A stretch of 64,000 bases of DNA, taken from contig OZ034967.1 of the NCBI GenBank assembly GCA_964030785.1, forward strand, positions 66,675,413-66,739,412, written 5' to 3'. Below are positions 1 through 7,884 of this stretch, piece after piece. How positions within the stretch are numbered: position 1 is the first letter of the stretch; the number at the start of each line of letters is the position of its first letter. This DNA comes from Siderastrea siderea (lineage: Eukaryota; Cnidaria; Anthozoa; Scleractinia; Rhizangiidae). The notes below the pieces were generated by a model. It saw only the letters and a list, made by a program, of their open reading frames with translations. It was not told the origin of the DNA and did no database searches. The position numbers were made by a program, and so were the translations under genes.

Positions 1-2
1 AC

Positions 3-443
3 GAAGAAGCTGTGTGGAAACGATTGTACGGCAAACGGTTGAAAGGCCAGAAAAAACCTAAATTCAAAGTAGGCGATCGGGTGCGTCTCAATAAGATTCA
101 TCGTACGTTTGAAAAAGGCTATCTACCCGGTTGGACCGAAGAAGTGTTTGTGGTGCATCGTGTGGTCCCGGGCCCGGTGCCCACGTATAAGATTCGCGAA
201 TGGGATGACACCCCCGTTCAAGGCACGTTTTATGAAGAGGATTTACAAAAAGTGCACGTGTCCGACGTGTTTCGGATCGAAAAGGTACTTAAGCGACAAA
301 TAGATCGTTGGTTGGTCAAGTGGAAAGGGTGGCCAGACAAGTACAATAGTTGGATTGCTTGTGGAGACGTGACGTCCCTGCGACCACCCAAGAGGAAAAA
401 GACAAGCCCGCCCCAGAAAAACAAAAGACGACGACGCGACTAG
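3..443 (+). CDS. Integrase, C-terminal part with chromodomain (element A, partial)
   Basis: The reading frame is open from the first bases of the window, so this is the 3' end of a longer gene; there is no ATG here and the first visible methionine-like start is only a GTG. The sequence contains the SH3-like basic segment found after the catalytic core (PKFKVGDRVR, near residue 20) and then a chromodomain-like module (RIEKVLKRQ...WLVKWKGWPDKYNSWI, about residues 85-118) with the aromatic residues that bind methylated histone tails. The catalytic DDE core is outside the window. The element B integrase (20969-21976) has the same C-terminal arrangement, which supports the call. The role is integration of the linear viral DNA into the host chromosome. 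The tail is very basic (RRRRD). Confidence 0.85.
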   Translation, partial: EEAVWKRLYGKRLKGQKKPKFKVGDRVRLNKIHRTFEKGYLPGWTEEVFVVHRVVPGPVPTYKIREWDDTPVQGTFYEEDLQKVHVSDVFRIEKVLKRQIDRWLVKWKGWPDKYNSWIACGDVTSLRPPKRKKTSPPQKNKRRRRD

Positions 444-449
444 ACAGGC

Positions 450-1490
450 ATGACGTTGGTGCCCAATTCTTCGTTTTACGTGATGTTGATGAGTCATGCT
501 AGTACCAAGGAGTTTCCTGAGAACAAGCCCCATCATTTCAGAAACCGGTTGCCCCAACCCATTCGATTTGTAGGACGAGGATGGATGGTGGGCATGGTGA
601 GTTTGTCCTTACCCACCATTCCCGTCGTGGGGGAAGATTTTGTCGGTAACGCCGAACCTCTGCTGTACGTGCGATGGCACGAACGCGTGCATGACACAGA
701 CGATCAAGGGGACGATCGCTGGTGGCATCAACGTCGCGAACTCACCCTAAGGGGTCAAGACATGAAAGAGGAAATGGCTTCGTCGACGGGATCGCAATTT
801 TTTCATAAACTGGTGTACCGTTACGAGCAAGAACGTGCTAAACGAACCGCCCCCAAAAACAAATGGACAGAGGACAATGGCCTCAAATTGTACCCGACCT
901 TTGAATGGACCTCGGAAGGGGATTTGTTATTGAATACCACCAATGTGGATTACAAACGACAAGTGGCCCATGTGTCATGGGGCAAAAGCTTGGCCCTGAA
1001 AATGAAATGGATCGAACAAGTGTCCCCCGGTCAGTATCGCCTGGGACCCAATCTCTTGCAAGAATTTCAAGGCATTTCCACCATTCCCATCCCGACGGAT
1101 GTCCTCGATGCCAGCAAGAAACCCACCTTTTGGAAAGTGGATGGGGAGTATGTGAAGTTGAGTCTATCGTGCCCTTGGCGGTTTGTGAATTTGAACGACA
1201 AGTTTCGTCTCTCGTCGGAATTTCCCTCGGTGCGTCCTTTGCACGTGTATTGCGATGTAGGGACCAGCAGCATGGTAGGGGGTCGCATCACAGATCTCTT
1301 ACGAGAAATCAAGTACCACCCTCAAAACACCACGCACTTTGAACCTCGACGTATTCAATATGTCCCGGTACGCAATGAAGTGGTGGAAATCGTGGAAACC
1401 CAGATGGCCAAAACCAATGGGGATCTGGTCAAGTTTGGGGAAGGCCGTACTATCCTGACCCTGCACTTTAAAAGGGAAGTGGTGGTGTGA
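450..1490 (+). CDS. Penton-like minor capsid protein, paralogue 1
   Basis: A 346-residue protein starting six bases after the integrase stop. It is clearly paralogous to the next gene: both begin with SSFYVMLMSHA or MSFYVTLPSHA followed by LPQP and a GWMVG/SWQVG strand, and both share LGPNL.QEF, SCPWRF.NLN, LHVY.DV and a C-terminal RNEVVEI...TLHFK segment. Position and size match the single jelly-roll penton-like vertex protein of Polintons, and the element B protein at 16269-17030 has a similar N-terminal pattern. The call rests on context and weak pattern similarity rather than an invariant motif. No signal peptide or membrane segment is visible. Confidence 0.65.
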   Translation: MTLVPNSSFYVMLMSHASTKEFPENKPHHFRNRLPQPIRFVGRGWMVGMVSLSLPTIPVVGEDFVGNAEPLLYVRWHERVHDTDDQGDDRWWHQRRELTLRGQDMKEEMASSTGSQFFHKLVYRYEQERAKRTAPKNKWTEDNGLKLYPTFEWTSEGDLLLNTTNVDYKRQVAHVSWGKSLALKMKWIEQVSPGQYRLGPNLLQEFQGISTIPIPTDVLDASKKPTFWKVDGEYVKLSLSCPWRFVNLNDKFRLSSEFPSVRPLHVYCDVGTSSMVGGRITDLLREIKYHPQNTTHFEPRRIQYVPVRNEVVEIVETQMAKTNGDLVKFGEGRTILTLHFKREVVV

Positions 1491-1505
1491 AGAAAGAAAG
1501 ACAAG

Positions 1506-2555
1506 ATGTCGTTCTACGTGACGTTACCGAGTCATGCCAACCGCCATGAATTTCCCAACAACCAAGCCAATGCGTTCACGATTCGTTTGCCCCAACCGTT
1601 ACGGTTACCCGGGGGATCATGGCAAGTGGGGTTGAGTGCCATTTCCTTACCGGATACACACGTCAATTTGTACGACTTGGTGCAAAAAGATGGGTACATC
1701 ATGTGGACGTCGTGGGACCAAACCTATCCCGTCCCGGGTAAAAGCGATGGCACCATGGCCGGTCGCCGAGACACGGCTCAAACCCTCATCAATGACATCC
1801 AACATTGGGATTGGGTGGTGGATGGCGTAAGTTTCATGAAAGCCACCATTACTCACTTGGAACAACAACGCAAGGAAACGGCGATTCAAGGAGGTCGTTT
1901 TACCAATGATCAAGGCAAACACACCTACGTCAAGTTTCGTTGGGAAGGGGACGATCTGCTCATCGACAACACCAATGTGTGTCATTGTGCCAACGCCAAC
2001 GAGACACCGGGCCTGTCCCTCTACACCAAGTTGGCTCTCAAGATGGGATGGTTACGTAAAATTAGCAGTGGGTTGATTTTGGGGCCTAACTTACAGCAAG
2101 AGTTCATGGGGGATCAAATCCCCGACATGAAAAAGAACAGTGATTGCAGTGATGTGAAAGACGATCAGAGCAACCCGGTCTTTTGGACGGTGCGTTCTTT
2201 TTTACCGGATCATTTACAATTGAGTATGAGTTGTAGTTGGCGTTTCACCAATTTGAATGTGGCCTTTCGTTCGGTGGTGGGCGACCCTTCGCGATCGTTG
2301 CACGTGTACTCGGACGTGGCAGGCAGTATGATGGTAGGCAATCGCGTGACCGATTTGTTGCGAGAAATCCACTACAAGCGGGAAGGCAGAGGCACCATGT
2401 ACTTTGAACCGTTGCACATTCAATACCTACCGCTTCGTAATGAAGTGGTGGAAATCATTCAAATTCAAGTCACCGAAACGTCTGGCACCGAGGATAAGTT
2501 GGTCAGGTTTGGAAAAGGCAACACCCTGGTCACCTTGCACTTCAAAAAGGCATAA
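1506..2555 (+). CDS. Penton-like minor capsid protein, paralogue 2
   Basis: A 349-residue protein following paralogue 1 after 15 bases. Homology runs the full length of the neighbour: N-terminal beta segment (MSFYVTLPSHANRHEF), central LGPNLQQEFMG, SCSWRFTNLN, SDVAGSMMVGNRVTDLLREI and C-terminal TLHFKKA. The divergence is strong enough that both copies seem to have been kept for a long time, perhaps as a heteromeric vertex protein or as penton plus a decoration protein; that role is inference. Just after the stop lies CATAAAAAGAGAAAAGG, which resembles the TATA-containing stretch at 2780. Confidence 0.65.
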   Translation: MSFYVTLPSHANRHEFPNNQANAFTIRLPQPLRLPGGSWQVGLSAISLPDTHVNLYDLVQKDGYIMWTSWDQTYPVPGKSDGTMAGRRDTAQTLINDIQHWDWVVDGVSFMKATITHLEQQRKETAIQGGRFTNDQGKHTYVKFRWEGDDLLIDNTNVCHCANANETPGLSLYTKLALKMGWLRKISSGLILGPNLQQEFMGDQIPDMKKNSDCSDVKDDQSNPVFWTVRSFLPDHLQLSMSCSWRFTNLNVAFRSVVGDPSRSLHVYSDVAGSMMVGNRVTDLLREIHYKREGRGTMYFEPLHIQYLPLRNEVVEIIQIQVTETSGTEDKLVRFGKGNTLVTLHFKKA

Positions 2556-2583
2556 AAAGAGAAAAGGAGATGGTCAGTCAAAG

Positions 2584-2772
2584 ATGCCAAAGACAAGAGC
2601 ACGTCGAAGACGAAGGCAACGAGGCGGTCTCTTGCCTTTAGCCGCTCTCGTGCCAGCCTTGATGGCCGTGGGGAAAGCCGCCGCGTTGGGCGCGGTGGGT
2701 GGTGCCGCGGGTTACGGTGGCAAAAAAGCCATGGAAGCGGCGACCACTCGGAAGAAAAAGAAAGGCAGATGA
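2584..2772 (+). CDS. Adenovirus pX/mu-like small basic core protein
   Basis: A 62-residue protein. The N-terminus is a run of arginines (TRARRRRRQRGG, residues 4-15), followed by a hydrophobic glycine/alanine segment (LLPLAALVPALMAVGKAAAL) and a lysine-rich tail. The order Arg-rich, GG, Leu/Pro-rich amphipathic stretch is that of the adenovirus pX (mu) precursor, and similar proteins are reported in adintoviruses. The GG just before LLPL resembles an adenain processing site, and the protease is encoded downstream. The likely role is DNA condensation in the virion, with a possible membrane-active part. The ATG at 2584 was chosen because the upstream open frame overlaps the previous gene and lacks this domain. 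Confidence 0.7.
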   Translation: MPKTRARRRRRQRGGLLPLAALVPALMAVGKAAALGAVGGAAGYGGKKAMEAATTRKKKKGR

Positions 2773-2779
2773 GAGGGGG

Positions 2780-2788
2780 TATAAAAAG
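2780..2788 (+). promoter_or_regulatory. TATA box
   Basis: TATAAAAAG lies in a G-rich context (GAGAGGGGGTATAAAAAGAG) 53 bases before the ATG at 2841. A near copy of the same stretch (CATAAAAAGAGAAAAGG) follows the stop of the previous gene at about 2552, so this may be a recurring 5' element of element A. Confidence 0.5.
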
Positions 2789-2840
2789 AGAAAGGGGGTT
2801 ACGTGAGGCATAGACATTGGTGAAGAGCAAAGAAGACACC

Positions 2841-3167
2841 ATGCGAGGGGGAAGTTTGACACGATTTCGTACGGACGAGTGGTATGATCAACATGGGAAC
2901 GGTCTGATGAGGGAGGTCATGCGTGGCGGTTTCCAAGGCCTTAAAAGGACCCGAAATCCCTTGAAACTGCCTAGTAACACCTTGCGTGGATTGAACGCAG
3001 GCTTAACACGAGGTGTCAAACGCAAAGCCGAAGACGTCATTAAAAAGGAAATCACCAAACAAGCCAAGAAAGCCTTGAGCCATAAGAACGTGAAAGAAGC
3101 CGTGCGGGTAGCCAGTGCCTTGTTTCCCAAACAAACCAAACGAGCGCGGGATATTTTGGGAGTGTGA
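2841..3167 (+). CDS. Small basic virion protein (pVI/core-like)
   Basis: A 108-residue protein from the ATG at 2841. It opens MRGGSLTRF and has a second RGG-like motif (VMRGGFQGLKR) near residue 30, which would fit cleavage sites for the element's adenain protease. The middle is a lysine-rich helix (VKRKAEDVIKKEITKQAKKAL). By position and composition it parallels the 122-residue protein at 17049 in element B, which also lies just before the MCP gene. A pVI-like or core role is inference from order and charge; I do not recognise a domain. Confidence 0.55.
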   Translation: MRGGSLTRFRTDEWYDQHGNGLMREVMRGGFQGLKRTRNPLKLPSNTLRGLNAGLTRGVKRKAEDVIKKEITKQAKKALSHKNVKEAVRVASALFPKQTKRARDILGV

Positions 3168-3169
3168 AC

Positions 3170-3379
3170 ATGGAACCCGTGCCTTCGCGACCTCGACGGA
3201 TTCGTAGTGATCGGGGTTTGTCTCAATGGGGAGGTGCTTTTTGGAAACTCATGCGACGACAACGTGGTGGATGGTTGAGTCCAGAGGTGATGAGAGTGCC
3301 CGGGTTTGATTTGAGACAACGCTTAGCACGACGGTATAAAAACCCCTCACGACGACGGGGTACCACCACTCGACGATGA
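3170..3379 (+). CDS. Very basic 69-residue protein upstream of MCP
   Basis: It starts three bases after the previous stop and overlaps the MCP start by four bases (ATGA at 3376). It is rich in arginine throughout (SRPRRIRSDRG, MRRQRGGWLSPE, SRRRGTTTRR) and contains an RQRGG motif like other core proteins of this element. A DNA-binding core role is likely from composition only. Confidence 0.5.
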   Translation: MEPVPSRPRRIRSDRGLSQWGGAFWKLMRRQRGGWLSPEVMRVPGFDLRQRLARRYKNPSRRRGTTTRR

Positions 3380-4778
3380 CGACGTTAAACATGCCTGACG
3401 TGAGTACGCAAACCCCACCGGCTCACCCGCGTTCCGAAGGGACCGTGAACCCGGCGTTGCGGATTTTCAAGGTGCCTCCCACCGACATTAGCATCAATGC
3501 CTATCGCATGGTCACCATCCAACCCACCACCACGGGCATCAATCCCATGGAATTCATTGTGCCAGGGTTGGACGATTTTGTGGATTTGGGACGCAGTTAC
3601 TTTACCATGGAATTGAGATTGCAGAAAAGTACGAACGATGACTTGGTGGCCAATCAGAAATTGTGGCCCGTCAACAATTTGGTCCATTCCATCATCAAAC
3701 AAATTGACTTGCAATTGAATGGCACCTTGATCAGTCCTCAATCCGACACCTATCATTACAAAGCTTACCTGGAAACCTTGCTGAATTATGACCGAGAAGA
3801 TGGCAAGACCGTGTTGGGACCCCAAGGATGGTACAATCAAGTGGATACCCCACCCCAATGGACTGCCACCAACACAGACTATGCCACCCCTGATGCAGCT
3901 TATAACGCTCTCAGTGCCAATCACAAAGGGGCGTTGGCTGCGATGGTAGCCGAAACCGCCAAGTATGCTGGAGGCCTCACGCACAGTCTGGTGTTTACCC
4001 CGCACTTGGAAGTGTTTCACACCGGCAAATTGTTGGTGCCAGGCATCGAAATCAAGATGAAATTTCATTTCAATAGCCCGAACCTGTTTTTGAATGGCGT
4101 GGCTCTAGCTGGCCGATTGATGGAAGGCGATGTCAAACTACGGTTTCATCTATGTCAGTTGCCATCTACAGGAGTTTGTCTCAGAAAAGACCCAATGAAG
4201 GACAAATCGTCTCCTACCAGACCGTCCGCAGTGAAATCCGGACCTTCAGCATGCAAGACAACCTGACCCGCTTTGACATCCCCAACCTGTTTCAAAACAG
4301 AATACCGGACCGATTGATTGTGGGGTTGTTGGACAGCCGGGCCTTCAATGGGGATGTGACCCGAGATCCCTTCTGCTTCCAGAAATTTGGTCTGACCTCC
4401 ATGAAACAGATTGTCAAAGGAGAAGAATACCCTTATGAAACCCTACCGTTGGTGCACAACAATGGCACCCGAGATAATCTAGGGTACTTCCGTTTTCTTC
4501 AAGCCAGTGGCGCTTGGTGTAAAAAGAAAGGCAATATGTTGGAACTGCTCGATTGGGGCCAAGCTAAAAATTGTAGCTTGTACATGTTTGACAATGTAGC
4601 CAATGGATGTGCGGACAGTCAAACCCTCAACCCCAAGCAAACCGGCGATTTACAACTCGTCTTGGAATTTGGAGCCGCCCCCAATACCAATATAACCGTA
4701 CTCGTGTATGGGGAATTTGAGAACTTGATGGAGATTGACCAGAACGGAGCCGTGTTGTATAACATTTACCAGCACTGA
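3376..4778 (+). CDS. Double jelly-roll major capsid protein (hexon-like), split by a frameshift
   Basis: The first frame (3376 to about 4160) encodes the N-terminal jelly roll (FIVPGLDDFVDLGRSYFTM, VNNLVHSIIKQIDLQLNG), and the second frame (about 4155-4778) continues it (TVRSEIRTFSMQ, RDPFCFQKFGL, NPKQTGDLQLVLEFG, LVYGEFENLMEID). I recognise this as the Polinton MCP family often annotated in invertebrates as 'F54H12.2-like'. Together the pieces are about 467 residues, a usual length. The break is a single-base shift near 4155-4165, in the region between the two jelly rolls. It may be a real inactivating mutation, a sequencing error or, less likely, programmed frameshifting. The ATG at 3376 overlaps the preceding stop, and the protease follows the MCP stop after two bases. 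Confidence 0.85.
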
Positions 4779-4780
4779 AG

Positions 4781-5320
4781 ATGGAACACGTGGCCTTGAA
4801 TAATGTGCAGTTGGATTATTTAGCCCGCGACGACCCTGCCTTGAAACCGGTGTTTTACGGGACGGTGGCCTGTGATCGATTACCCAAGAGTCCTGTCAAG
4901 ACCCAACCCCAAGGGTACATTGTGAACACCGACCCGCACGATCAACCCGGACAACATTGGTTGGCGGTCTGGACGGATGGAAATGTGTGTGAAGTCCTCG
5001 ACAGTTATGCTTTGCCATTGGACACGTACGTGCAAGCCACCCCGTTACGAGATTGGATTGTTCAACATTGGAAGTATGTGGTGACCAATGGCAAGTCCCT
5101 CCAAGCCATTTCAAGCAAGAGTTGTGGCGATTACGCCTTGTTGTACTTGAAAGCCAAAGCCCGTGGACGGACCTTGCAAGAGTTTTTAAATGAGTTTTCT
5201 GATCATGATTATGTAAGCAATGACCATCAAGCTGGTCAACGCCTTCAACAACTCATTGTAGGTCAAGAAGCGAGATGGTATCAAGTCTGTTGTCATCCGT
5301 ATCATCAATGTAATTGTTAA
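4781..5320 (+). CDS. Adenain-type cysteine protease (maturation protease)
   Basis: A 179-residue protein. The catalytic set of the adenovirus protease family (peptidase C5 type) is visible in order: His59 (GQHWLAVW), Glu71/Asp74 (VCEVLDSY), Gln108 (SLQAIS) and Cys115 (SKSCGDYALLYL). The family cuts virion precursors at GG-type sites, and several neighbouring core proteins carry GG motifs after Arg-rich tracts. It starts two bases after the MCP stop, so it is likely expressed in the same late transcript. Length is close to the roughly 200 residues of adenovirus proteases. A polyadenylation signal overlaps the end. Confidence 0.9.
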   Translation: MEHVALNNVQLDYLARDDPALKPVFYGTVACDRLPKSPVKTQPQGYIVNTDPHDQPGQHWLAVWTDGNVCEVLDSYALPLDTYVQATPLRDWIVQHWKYVVTNGKSLQAISSKSCGDYALLYLKAKARGRTLQEFLNEFSDHDYVSNDHQAGQRLQQLIVGQEARWYQVCCHPYHQCNC

Positions 5321-5325
5321 ATAAA
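5320..5325 (+). terminator. Polyadenylation signal AATAAA
   Basis: AATAAA overlaps the protease stop region and is followed by T-rich sequence (GTTGTTTTTATTGTGT). It would end the INT-to-protease transcript just before the tRNA-like gene. Confidence 0.55.
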
Positions 5326-5372
5326 AACATGTTGGAAAAAAACAGTTGTTTTTATTGTGTCCTATCCAAAAC

Positions 5373-5457
5373 GGAGTCGTAGCTCAGTCGGTAGAGCCTT
5401 GGATCCCCGAAAAATAGGTGTTGGGGGTCGTGCGTGGGTTCGAGTCCCACCGACTCC
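5373..5457 (+). tRNA. tRNA-like Pol III gene with atypical anticodon arm
   Basis: A perfect 7-bp acceptor stem (GGAGTCG at 5373-5379 with CGACTCC at 5451-5457), a 4-bp D stem (GCTC/GAGC) and a 5-bp T stem around TTCGAGT are all visible. Box A (TAGCTCAGTCGG) and box B (GGTTCGAGTCC) fit the Pol III consensus. The middle does not form a normal anticodon arm: there are 36 nt between the D and T stems, and the best helix is a 7-bp GATCCCC/GGGGGTC stem with a 14-nt loop. I therefore give no anticodon. It could be an intron-bearing tRNA, a degenerate tRNA or a virus-encoded tRNA-like regulatory RNA. It lies in the only sizeable gap of the late cluster and is followed by a T8 run. Confidence 0.7.
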
Positions 5458-5470
5458 ATAAAAAGGTGCC

Positions 5471-5478
5471 TTTTTTTT
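5471..5478 (+). terminator. Pol III-type T8 terminator
   Basis: Eight consecutive T residues begin 13 bases after the tRNA-like acceptor stem. Four or more Ts on the sense strand terminate RNA polymerase III, so with boxes A and B this makes a complete Pol III unit. Confidence 0.6.
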
Positions 5479-5501
5479 CATGGGTATTAGTCCTCATCAT
5501 C

Positions 5502-6158
5502 ATGCAAACGGGACCACCGTTTCGTTTTCATACCCCATCCAGTATTTTGGTCGTGGGACCTTCGGGATGTGGCAAAACCGTGTTTACGGAAAAACTCTTG
5601 TTAGAGAACCCGGATTTGTTTGAAACCCCACCGACCCAAATGCATTATTGTTATGGGGCCTGGCAAGATCGATTTCAAGGCATGCAAGATCGTGGGGTGG
5701 TATTTCACGAAGGCATTCCCGATCATGACGCGTTGGTGCAATGGTTTCCTCAAGGGCGTCAAGGAGTGCTCGTCTTGGATGACTTAATGGACGAAGGGAG
5801 TCCCGATAAACGCGTGTTGGATTTATTCACCAAACATTCGCATCATCAAGGGGTGACGGTGCCGTACTTGTGCCAAGACATGTTTCCCGTGGGTCGATAT
5901 GCCAAAAGTATTTCCCGCAACGCCCATTACATTGTGGCGTTCAAGAACCCCCGGGATCAATTAGGGGTGCGCAATGTATTGCTGCAATCGTTTCCTACCA
6001 CCTGGAAAGACACGTTGGAGACGTTTCATCAGGCCACCACACGACCTTATGGCTATTTGGCCTTGGATTTACACCCCGCCTCCTCCGATCAACAACGTTT
6101 GTTGAGTCACCTCTTAAAAGACGAAGGATGGACCCGCACCTATCAAAAACGTCTATAA
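5502..6158 (+). CDS. Genome-packaging ATPase (FtsK/HerA, A32-like)
   Basis: A 218-residue protein. Walker A is GPSGCGKT at residues 19-26 and Walker B is VLVLDDL near residues 89-95. The C-terminal part has the SRNAHYIVAFKNPRDQ segment common to Polinton packaging ATPases. It would power entry of viral DNA into the capsid. The ATG at 5502 is preferred over upstream starts, which would run into the tRNA-like gene. The gap before it is taken up by the tRNA-like unit, and the next gene follows after 39 bases with a TATAAAGG stretch at its 3' end. Confidence 0.9.
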   Translation: MQTGPPFRFHTPSSILVVGPSGCGKTVFTEKLLLENPDLFETPPTQMHYCYGAWQDRFQGMQDRGVVFHEGIPDHDALVQWFPQGRQGVLVLDDLMDEGSPDKRVLDLFTKHSHHQGVTVPYLCQDMFPVGRYAKSISRNAHYIVAFKNPRDQLGVRNVLLQSFPTTWKDTLETFHQATTRPYGYLALDLHPASSDQQRLLSHLLKDEGWTRTYQKRL

Positions 6159-6160
6159 AG
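6153..6160 (+). promoter_or_regulatory. TATA-like box
   Basis: TATAAAGG overlaps the end of the ATPase gene, about 40 bases before the ATG at 6198. Sequence alone suggests a core promoter for the downstream cluster. Confidence 0.35.
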
Positions 6161-6197
6161 GGACGACACTCCCTTGGAATAGGAAAAAAGAGCGAGC

Positions 6198-7082
6198 ATG
6201 GCCGATGATGACCGTCAACCTCCGCAAGCGTACGATACCGTGGCCCCGGCCGGGGTTGGGGCGACCACGACCAATCAAATGTCCCCAGGGGCCTTCCAAG
6301 ATTTGTATTTGACGGGAGACCAAGGACTTCTCGACGTCGCCATGGAGGAAATCCACCCCGATGCCCTCCATGAGTTTTTGTCAAATCTTCCCTCCCCCTG
6401 TACCATCTCAGGTTGGCCCGATGTGGATGGCGCGCCCCCTTTACAGGCCTCTTCCCCCGCAGGGGTAGGAAGTCCAGGATCATTCCGTAGTATACAGACC
6501 ACCCCGGAGTCTTCCCCAGCAACCCCCCTTAGTTGGGGAAGTGCAACCTTGACGCCTACTCCTCGAACAGCGAGAGGTGGTCGGACAGCAGCGGGTGCCG
6601 GGGGTGATGGTGGAGGTGGTGGTGGTGGTGGTGGTGGACGTGGTGGACGTGGTGGTAGTGGTGGTGGACGTGGTGGACGTGGTGGTGGACGTGGTGGTGG
6701 ACGTGGTGGTGCTGGTGGTGCTGGTGCTGGTGGTGGTGGTGCTGGTGCTGGTGCTGGTGGGGGTGGTGGTGGAGGTGGTGGCCGTCGTGGTGGGGGTGGT
6801 GGACGACGTGGACGACGACGACGACGAACCCCCACTTCGCCTTTGACACCTGCCTCCAATCCAGCCACCCCTCGAGGATCTTGGACTTCTGGGAGTCCAC
6901 CACCTCGTACCTTGCGTCAAGCAGATTTACAACGACGTTTACGGATGATGTTACAAGATCAAGAACAATTGGCACAAGGACGTGAAATTGCTAATGTCAC
7001 CATGACCAATAGCATTGTGACCAGTTATAAACAGGGAGGAGCACCCAGCGTACAAACCTCTTCGTCCCGGGTTTCGCCGTGA
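6198..7082 (+). CDS. Gly/Arg-rich (RGG) protein of element A
   Basis: A 294-residue protein of unknown family. Residues 1-125 are of mixed composition and rich in Pro, Ser and Thr. Residues about 130-210 are almost only Gly and Arg with some Ala (RGGRGG, GGGGG), ending in a dense Arg block. The last 80 residues look folded (LRQADLQRRLRMMLQDQEQ, then SIVTSYKQGGAPSVQTSSSRV). The Gly tract is encoded by a GGT/GGA microsatellite-like stretch at about 6604-6830. RGG regions usually bind RNA or DNA; a role in assembly or RNA handling is inference. The stop overlaps the next start (TGATG). Confidence 0.6.
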   Translation: MADDDRQPPQAYDTVAPAGVGATTTNQMSPGAFQDLYLTGDQGLLDVAMEEIHPDALHEFLSNLPSPCTISGWPDVDGAPPLQASSPAGVGSPGSFRSIQTTPESSPATPLSWGSATLTPTPRTARGGRTAAGAGGDGGGGGGGGGGRGGRGGSGGGRGGRGGGRGGGRGGAGGAGAGGGGAGAGAGGGGGGGGGRRGGGGGRRGRRRRRTPTSPLTPASNPATPRGSWTSGSPPPRTLRQADLQRRLRMMLQDQEQLAQGREIANVTMTNSIVTSYKQGGAPSVQTSSSRVSP

Positions 7083-7495
7083 TGAAAACCGTCGTGTCGT
7101 TATTGAATGGATCAAAACATCATGGCATTCAATTCCCACCGGAATTATTACAACGCATGGATTCCTTGTATGCCTTTTACCATCAACAATGGTGGTGTTA
7201 TCGCAAAATGTTGAATCATTTCAAGTGTGTCAATGCCTTGTTCAATGGATTGGCATTACTCGTGATGGTGGCAGGCATGATTGCCGGTCCCCTTTTGGAC
7301 AACAGTGTGTTGGTGGCGTGTTTGGCGGCGGTGGGGACGGTGGTCAAAGGATGGACCGATTTTAAACAATACCGGTTTAAAGTGACCATGAGTCGGTTTG
7401 CCTTTACCACGTATGCCAAAGCCTTGACCGAATTGAAAACCTATGTGCGGGGTGTTCCCTTGGAGGATCTGGAAGGATTTTTAATCAAGATGTAA
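7082..7495 (+). CDS. Two-helix membrane protein (SLATT-like topology)
   Basis: A 137-residue protein from the ATG at 7082, which overlaps the previous stop. Two hydrophobic helices are visible at about residues 51-70 and 74-90, flanked by long polar helices with aromatic residues (YHQQWWCYRKM before, DFKQYRFKVTMSRF after). The element B protein at 11681-12163 has the same plan (YHRKCWAYKQAAKRFKKWK, two helices, WMKHKDLDLKI), so this is a shared family. The layout resembles SLATT 2TM proteins, which insert in membranes; that link is by pattern only. A virion-membrane or host-membrane role is possible. Confidence 0.6.
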   Translation: MKTVVSLLNGSKHHGIQFPPELLQRMDSLYAFYHQQWWCYRKMLNHFKCVNALFNGLALLVMVAGMIAGPLLDNSVLVACLAAVGTVVKGWTDFKQYRFKVTMSRFAFTTYAKALTELKTYVRGVPLEDLEGFLIKM

Positions 7496-7690
7496 ACCTT
7501 GGATGATACCATTGTGGATTTCACCCCCCCGTTACCCAAACGATGTGTGGAAGATTACTACCGTCACTTTGTGTACCAACCCGTGGAAGCCCTATGCTAT
7601 GTGGACGGATGTCCTGGTCCCTTGAGACCCAAAGGCTATTGGACAGATAAAAAGCCGCTCCCTCCCAGTCCCACACTCTTAGAACCATGA
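7496..7690 (+). CDS. Small open frame following a TAA, no ATG
   Basis: The frame of the preceding membrane protein stays open for 64 codons after its TAA at 7493-7495, with a Pro-rich sequence (DFTPPLPKRCVEDYY, KKPLPPSP). No ATG occurs in it, so it is a read-through extension, a non-AUG gene, a gene that has lost its start, or chance. Its stop overlaps the next ATG as ATGA, the same spacing used elsewhere in the cluster, which favours a real gene. Confidence 0.35.
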   Translation, partial: TLDDTIVDFTPPLPKRCVEDYYRHFVYQPVEALCYVDGCPGPLRPKGYWTDKKPLPPSPTLLEP

Positions 7691-7884
7691 CCGTCCAACG
7701 AAGACGACGACGCAGAAAAAGGAAACGACGTCAAGGAGGAGGGGCTTTAATCAGACAACAAGGCAGTGGGTGGTGGCAAGATTTCAAACGCAATACCCGT
7801 CAAGGTTATAAAGAGACGCGGGACGTGATCAAACAAAACAAAGCCCTTCAACGTGTGTTGATGAACCGTCCATGGTATCCTTGA
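7687..7884 (+). CDS. Basic 65-residue core protein
   Basis: It begins with an Arg/Lys block and a GG motif (RRRRRKRKRRQGGG), then has an aromatic/basic segment (GSGWWQDFKRNTRQGYK). The composition is that of adenovirus-like core proteins with a possible adenain site after RQGG. It overlaps the previous frame by ATGA and the next gene by 13 bases. Confidence 0.55.
   Translation: MTVQRRRRRRKRKRRQGGGALIRQQGSGWWQDFKRNTRQGYKETRDVIKQNKALQRVLMNRPWYP

Noticed and set aside
3385..4068. 227-codon minus-strand frame opposite the MCP gene
   Set aside because: The plus strand carries a recognised capsid protein; the minus product has no recognisable features.
6275..6975. Long frames opposite or alongside the Gly-rich gene: poly-Pro, His-rich, Ser/Thr-rich and poly-Val products
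   Set aside because: They are shadows of the GGT repeat in other frames; products are pure low complexity and start or end arbitrarily.
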